Below are positions 13,457-15,760 of a stretch of 15,760 nucleotides of DNA, piece after piece. The translations under genes and the position numbers were made by a program. Location of the stretch: NCBI GenBank assembly GCA_030431185.1, contig JAUIJO010000044.1:1-15760 (forward strand), written 5' to 3'. The DNA comes from Gammaproteobacteria bacterium (GTDB lineage: Bacteria; Pseudomonadota; Gammaproteobacteria; Xanthomonadales; Xanthomonadaceae). The notes under the pieces were generated by a model. The model saw nothing but the letters and a program-made list of their open reading frames with translations. It searched no databases and was not told where the DNA came from. The first letter of the stretch is position 1. Each line of letters begins with the position of its first letter.

Positions 13457-13944
13457 TTCGTGGATCTTCGGCCGGTGGCGGTACCCGTGCGCGCCAGGCC
13501 GGCTTCAGCATGATCGAGGTGCTGATCGCCATGCTGATACTCGCGGTGGGCCTGCTGGGTTTCGCGTTGCTGCAGACCATGAGCCTGCGTTTCACGCAGA
13601 GCGCCAACTACCGGACCCAGGCCGTCAACCTTGGCTACGACCTGCTGGACCAGATGCGTTCCAACCGCTTCCAGGCCGCCGCCTACGCGGGCGCGGCCGG
13701 TGCCAGCTTCGACGTGGGCGAGGTCGCCGGCTGCGACGAAAGCCGACCCGTCGGCAACGTGACGATCGCCGCCAGCATCGACCGGTGGCAGTGCCAGGTG
13801 GTCGAGGCCTTGGGGGCCGCAGCCAGTGCGCAGGTGCAGCTGGTGGACGGCGAAGCCACCGTGACCGTGTCCTGGGGCGACCAGCGCTGGGATCCCGATG
13901 ATCCCGATGCCGCCACCAGCTTCAGCCTGGTTTCCCGCCTATGA
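13447..13944 (+). CDS. pilV: Type IV pilus minor pilin PilV
   Basis: The 165-aa protein has a 19-residue leader ending in ARQAG|F and the prepilin helix FSMIEVLIAMLILAVGLLG, with Glu24 at mature position 5. The VGLLGFALLQ stretch followed by RTQAVNLGYDLLDQMRSNR is characteristic of PilV. The C-terminal domain has Cys in AGCDES and DRWQCQ that could pair, and ends TVSWGDQRW-like, also seen in PilV. ATG 13447 has AGGGAG at 13433-13438 and overlaps the fimT end by 10 nt in another frame; the stop overlaps pilW by 4 nt. It probably stacks beneath FimT in the tip complex (family knowledge). Confidence 0.93.
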   Translation: MPVIRGSSAGGGTRARQAGFSMIEVLIAMLILAVGLLGFALLQTMSLRFTQSANYRTQAVNLGYDLLDQMRSNRFQAAAYAGAAGASFDVGEVAGCDESRPVGNVTIAASIDRWQCQVVEALGAAASAQVQLVDGEATVTVSWGDQRWDPDDPDAATSFSLVSRL

Positions 13945-15149
13945 ACGCCAATCCCAACTCCCTTTCCATGCGCACCCGGATGCAGGGCCTGTCCCTGATC
14001 GAACTGATGGTGGCGCTGTTGATCGCCGCATTCCTGATGCTCGGCCTGGTCCAGATATTCAGTGCTTCCAGTGCGGCCTCCCGGCTGTCCGAAGGCATGG
14101 CGCGGACCCAGGAAGGGGGGCGATTCGCCATCGATTTCCTGCAGCGCGACATCCGCATGGCCGGGCACTTCGGTTGCGTGAACGACCAGGCGCACTGGGT
14201 CAAGGAGCGCGGCGACCTTTCGCTGCATCTCGGTGCTGGCCTGGCTGCCACCCATCCGCTCAATTTCGCTTTTTCCGTGCAGGGTTTCGAGGCCACGGGC
14301 ACGGCCCCAGGCGCCACGACGCAGATTGGCGCCCCTGCCGCTGGATGGTCGCCGGCCCTGCCGGCCCAGATCACGGCACTCAATCCCCTGCCGGGGAGCG
14401 ACATCATCGTGTTGCGATTCCTTGCGCCCAACGGCGTTCCGGTCACGGGAATCACGGGCGCGTCAGGTGCGGAACAGATGCAGATTTCCGCCCAGGGCTG
14501 GGCGAACCTCACCCAGGATGGCGTCGCGACGCCCACGCTATTCGCCCTTGCTGATTGCAGCCAGGTGGACGTATTCCCCGGCAACGGGGCCGGCGGTGGC
14601 GGCGGTGGGGCGATCAATGTCGTGGGGTCCAATCCGGTCACCGACCTGACCTCCCGTTACACCGCCCAGCCAGCGGGACAGACGATGGCGTACCGCGCGG
14701 AGTCGATCGTCTACTACGTCGCCAGGGGCGCGTCGGGCGCTCCGGCGCTCTGGCGCGGACGCGCCAATGCCGCGGGCAACTACAACGTGGAGGAGCTGGT
14801 CGAAGGCGTGGAAAGCCTGCAGTTCCTCTATGGGCAGGACACCGTGGCCAACCTTTCGGCAACCACGCCTCCGGTCGGCAACATCACCCAGCAGAATACC
14901 GCTGCCGTACTCGTCAACGGGCTCCCCAACATCGATGCGGAGGCCAATGCCTGGCGTCGCGTGGGTCTGGTGCAGGTGGGCGTGCTGCTCGCGAGCCCCA
15001 ACCGCGCGGGTACCCAGCCCCCTGCGACCGATCAGGCCAATCCGCATGTACTGGGCGTCGAGTTCCAGCCCGCTGCGGTCAATGACGGCCAGTATCGCGC
15101 TTCCTACGAAGCCACGGTCGCGTTGCGCAACAGACTTTTCGGGAACTGA
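13941..15149 (+). CDS. pilW: Type IV pilus assembly protein PilW
   Basis: The 402-aa minor pilin has a leader ending at Gly16 and the mature start LSLIELMVALLIAAFLMLGLVQIF, with Leu rather than Phe at +1 and Glu21 at mature position 5. RLSEGMARTQEGGRFAIDFLQRDIRMAGHFGC (about residues 49-80) is the conserved PilW region. A glycine run (about 216-222) marks a flexible loop. Around 283-300, VEELVEGVESLQFLYGQDT is the family pattern preceding the final strands, and the C-terminus reads YEATVALRNRLF. ATG 13941 overlaps the pilV stop (ATGA). PilW is the GspJ-like subunit of the tip complex. Confidence 0.94.
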   Translation: MNANPNSLSMRTRMQGLSLIELMVALLIAAFLMLGLVQIFSASSAASRLSEGMARTQEGGRFAIDFLQRDIRMAGHFGCVNDQAHWVKERGDLSLHLGAGLAATHPLNFAFSVQGFEATGTAPGATTQIGAPAAGWSPALPAQITALNPLPGSDIIVLRFLAPNGVPVTGITGASGAEQMQISAQGWANLTQDGVATPTLFALADCSQVDVFPGNGAGGGGGGAINVVGSNPVTDLTSRYTAQPAGQTMAYRAESIVYYVARGASGAPALWRGRANAAGNYNVEELVEGVESLQFLYGQDTVANLSATTPPVGNITQQNTAAVLVNGLPNIDAEANAWRRVGLVQVGVLLASPNRAGTQPPATDQANPHVLGVEFQPAAVNDGQYRASYEATVALRNRLFGN

Positions 15150-15152
15150 TCG

Positions 15153-15683
15153 ATGAACATGCAGCCCAGGATTCGCAGGCAGCCGGCATCACCTCACCAG
15201 CAGCGCGGCGCCGTGCTGTACATCGCGCTGATCATGCTGGTTCTGCTAGCGCTGATCGGCATCACCGCGATGCGCGTGGCGGGACTGCAGGAACGCATGT
15301 CGGCCAACTACTACGCTTTCAACCGTGCGTTCCAGAACACCGAGGGGCTGGTGCGACAAGTCGAGTGCAGGCTCGAGGACATCGGTAACCGGACGACCAC
15401 CGCGGGCTGCGACCCGGGATTGGAGCAGTCCGACATCAGTCTGATCTGCAACGACGGATACGACGCAGGCACCTGGGTGGCGAACCGCCAGTTGAGCGAC
15501 GCACCGGAGTTCAACGTGCGCAAGATCGATGGCTGCGTGGCCGGGGAGTCCTCGGTCGTGATGGGGGTGGGACCCAGCTCGGAGCTTTCGCCGATCTCCA
15601 TCTACCAGATCACCGCCTACCAGGCGGATGCCGACAACAACTCGACGTCGACCGCGGCGGTCGACACCGTGTTCAAGTTCTGA
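15153..15683 (+). CDS. pilX: Type IV pilus assembly protein PilX
   Basis: The 176-aa protein has a PilX_N-type start: basic leader to Gly19, then AVLYIALIMLVLLALIGITA and MRVAGLQERMSANYYAFNRAFQNTEGLV (40-67), close to the family pattern of an ER(M)xxN segment followed by AF..AE. The mature position 5 is Ile, not Glu, as in GspK-like subunits that cap the pseudopilus, so this is expected for its role rather than a defect (inference). Four Cys in the remainder may pair. It starts 4 nt after the pilW stop with little Shine-Dalgarno; a second in-frame ATG at 15159 is possible. The C-terminus is VDTVFKF. Confidence 0.92.
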   Translation: MNMQPRIRRQPASPHQQRGAVLYIALIMLVLLALIGITAMRVAGLQERMSANYYAFNRAFQNTEGLVRQVECRLEDIGNRTTTAGCDPGLEQSDISLICNDGYDAGTWVANRQLSDAPEFNVRKIDGCVAGESSVVMGVGPSSELSPISIYQITAYQADADNNSTSTAAVDTVFKF

Positions 15684-15692
15684 GGCCTGTCC

Positions 15693-15760
15693 ATGGCAAC
15701 TCCCCGTACGAAACTCATCTCCCTGGCTGCCGCCATTGCTCTCGTGGGCGGTGGCTGGAT
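15693..15760 (+). CDS. pilY1: Start of PilY1-like tip adhesin (partial, runs off window)
   Basis: Only the first 22 codons are present: MATPRTKLISLAAAIALVGG followed by GW, a basic start and hydrophobic core typical of a Sec signal peptide. The identity as pilY1 rests on position directly after pilX in a fimT-pilV-pilW-pilX operon, where pilY1 is the normal next gene, and not on any PilY1 domain. It begins 9 nt after the pilX stop. Confidence 0.6.
   Translation, partial: MATPRTKLISLAAAIALVGGGW

Noticed and set aside
15210..15224. Loss of the conserved Glu5 in PilX as a defective pilin
   Set aside because: GspK/PilX-type subunits often lack Glu5, and the rest of the PilX_N pattern is intact, so it is probably normal.
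1..15760. CRISPR arrays, tRNA or rRNA genes, insertion sequences, phage or defence genes
   Set aside because: No regularly spaced repeats, cloverleaf-like segments, transposase or integrase motifs, or defence domains were seen in any frame.

Overview
The window is high-GC, gene-dense chromosomal DNA. The family-level look of several proteins points to a gammaproteobacterium of the Lysobacteraceae (Xanthomonadaceae), in the Lysobacter/Luteimonas area. These include a zinc-ligand-poor Trm112-like protein next to nadC, a large Oar-type TonB-dependent receptor, PpnN, and a type IV pilus minor pilin operon fimT-pilV-pilW-pilX-pilY1. The genus assignment is inference; no rRNA or tRNA gene is present. 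I see no mobile element, CRISPR array, phage gene or obvious foreign segment.

Layout. (1) 21-993 (+): a small secreted Asp/Lys heptad-repeat protein of unknown function, then sspB, the ClpXP adaptor. (2) 1022-2498 (-): a tight three-gene unit Trm112-like / nadC / DUF3301-like, converging on sspB across a stem-loop. (3) 2600-4269 (+): purE-purK with a 4-nt overlap, the two-step carboxylation of AIR in purine synthesis, divergent from the Trm112 unit. (4) 4355-4933 (-): sodB, iron superoxide dismutase, converging on purK across a GC-rich stem-loop. (5) 5141-6800 (+): grxD (CGFS glutaredoxin), a YciK-like SDR and a YhgN/MarC membrane protein, joined by 4-nt overlaps. (6) 7031-10198 (+): a 1055-aa TonB-dependent receptor with a 230-nt leader holding several strong inverted repeats and followed by a textbook intrinsic terminator. 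(7) 10310-11689 (+): ppnN. (8) 11729-12760 (-): a LytS/AlgZ-type sensor histidine kinase. (9) 12908-15760 (+): the minor pilin operon, with pilY1 running off the window.

How the genes work together. Most of the window is housekeeping: NAD and purine synthesis, proteolysis adaptor, oxidative-stress and Fe-S functions, nucleotide salvage. The most suggestive arrangement is the AlgZ-like kinase divergently adjacent to the minor pilin/PilY1 operon. In Pseudomonas aeruginosa the FimS(AlgZ)/AlgR pair controls exactly such an operon, so a local regulatory link is a reasonable hypothesis here.

No clearly undescribed system is visible. The best leads are: the structured leader of the TonB-dependent receptor; an SDR that keeps its nucleotide-binding motif and catalytic Tyr but has lost the catalytic Ser and Lys; a 7-codon ORF ending on the ppnN start codon; and the kinase/pilin divergent pair. 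All functional statements come from reading the sequence and remembered family features; no search was run.
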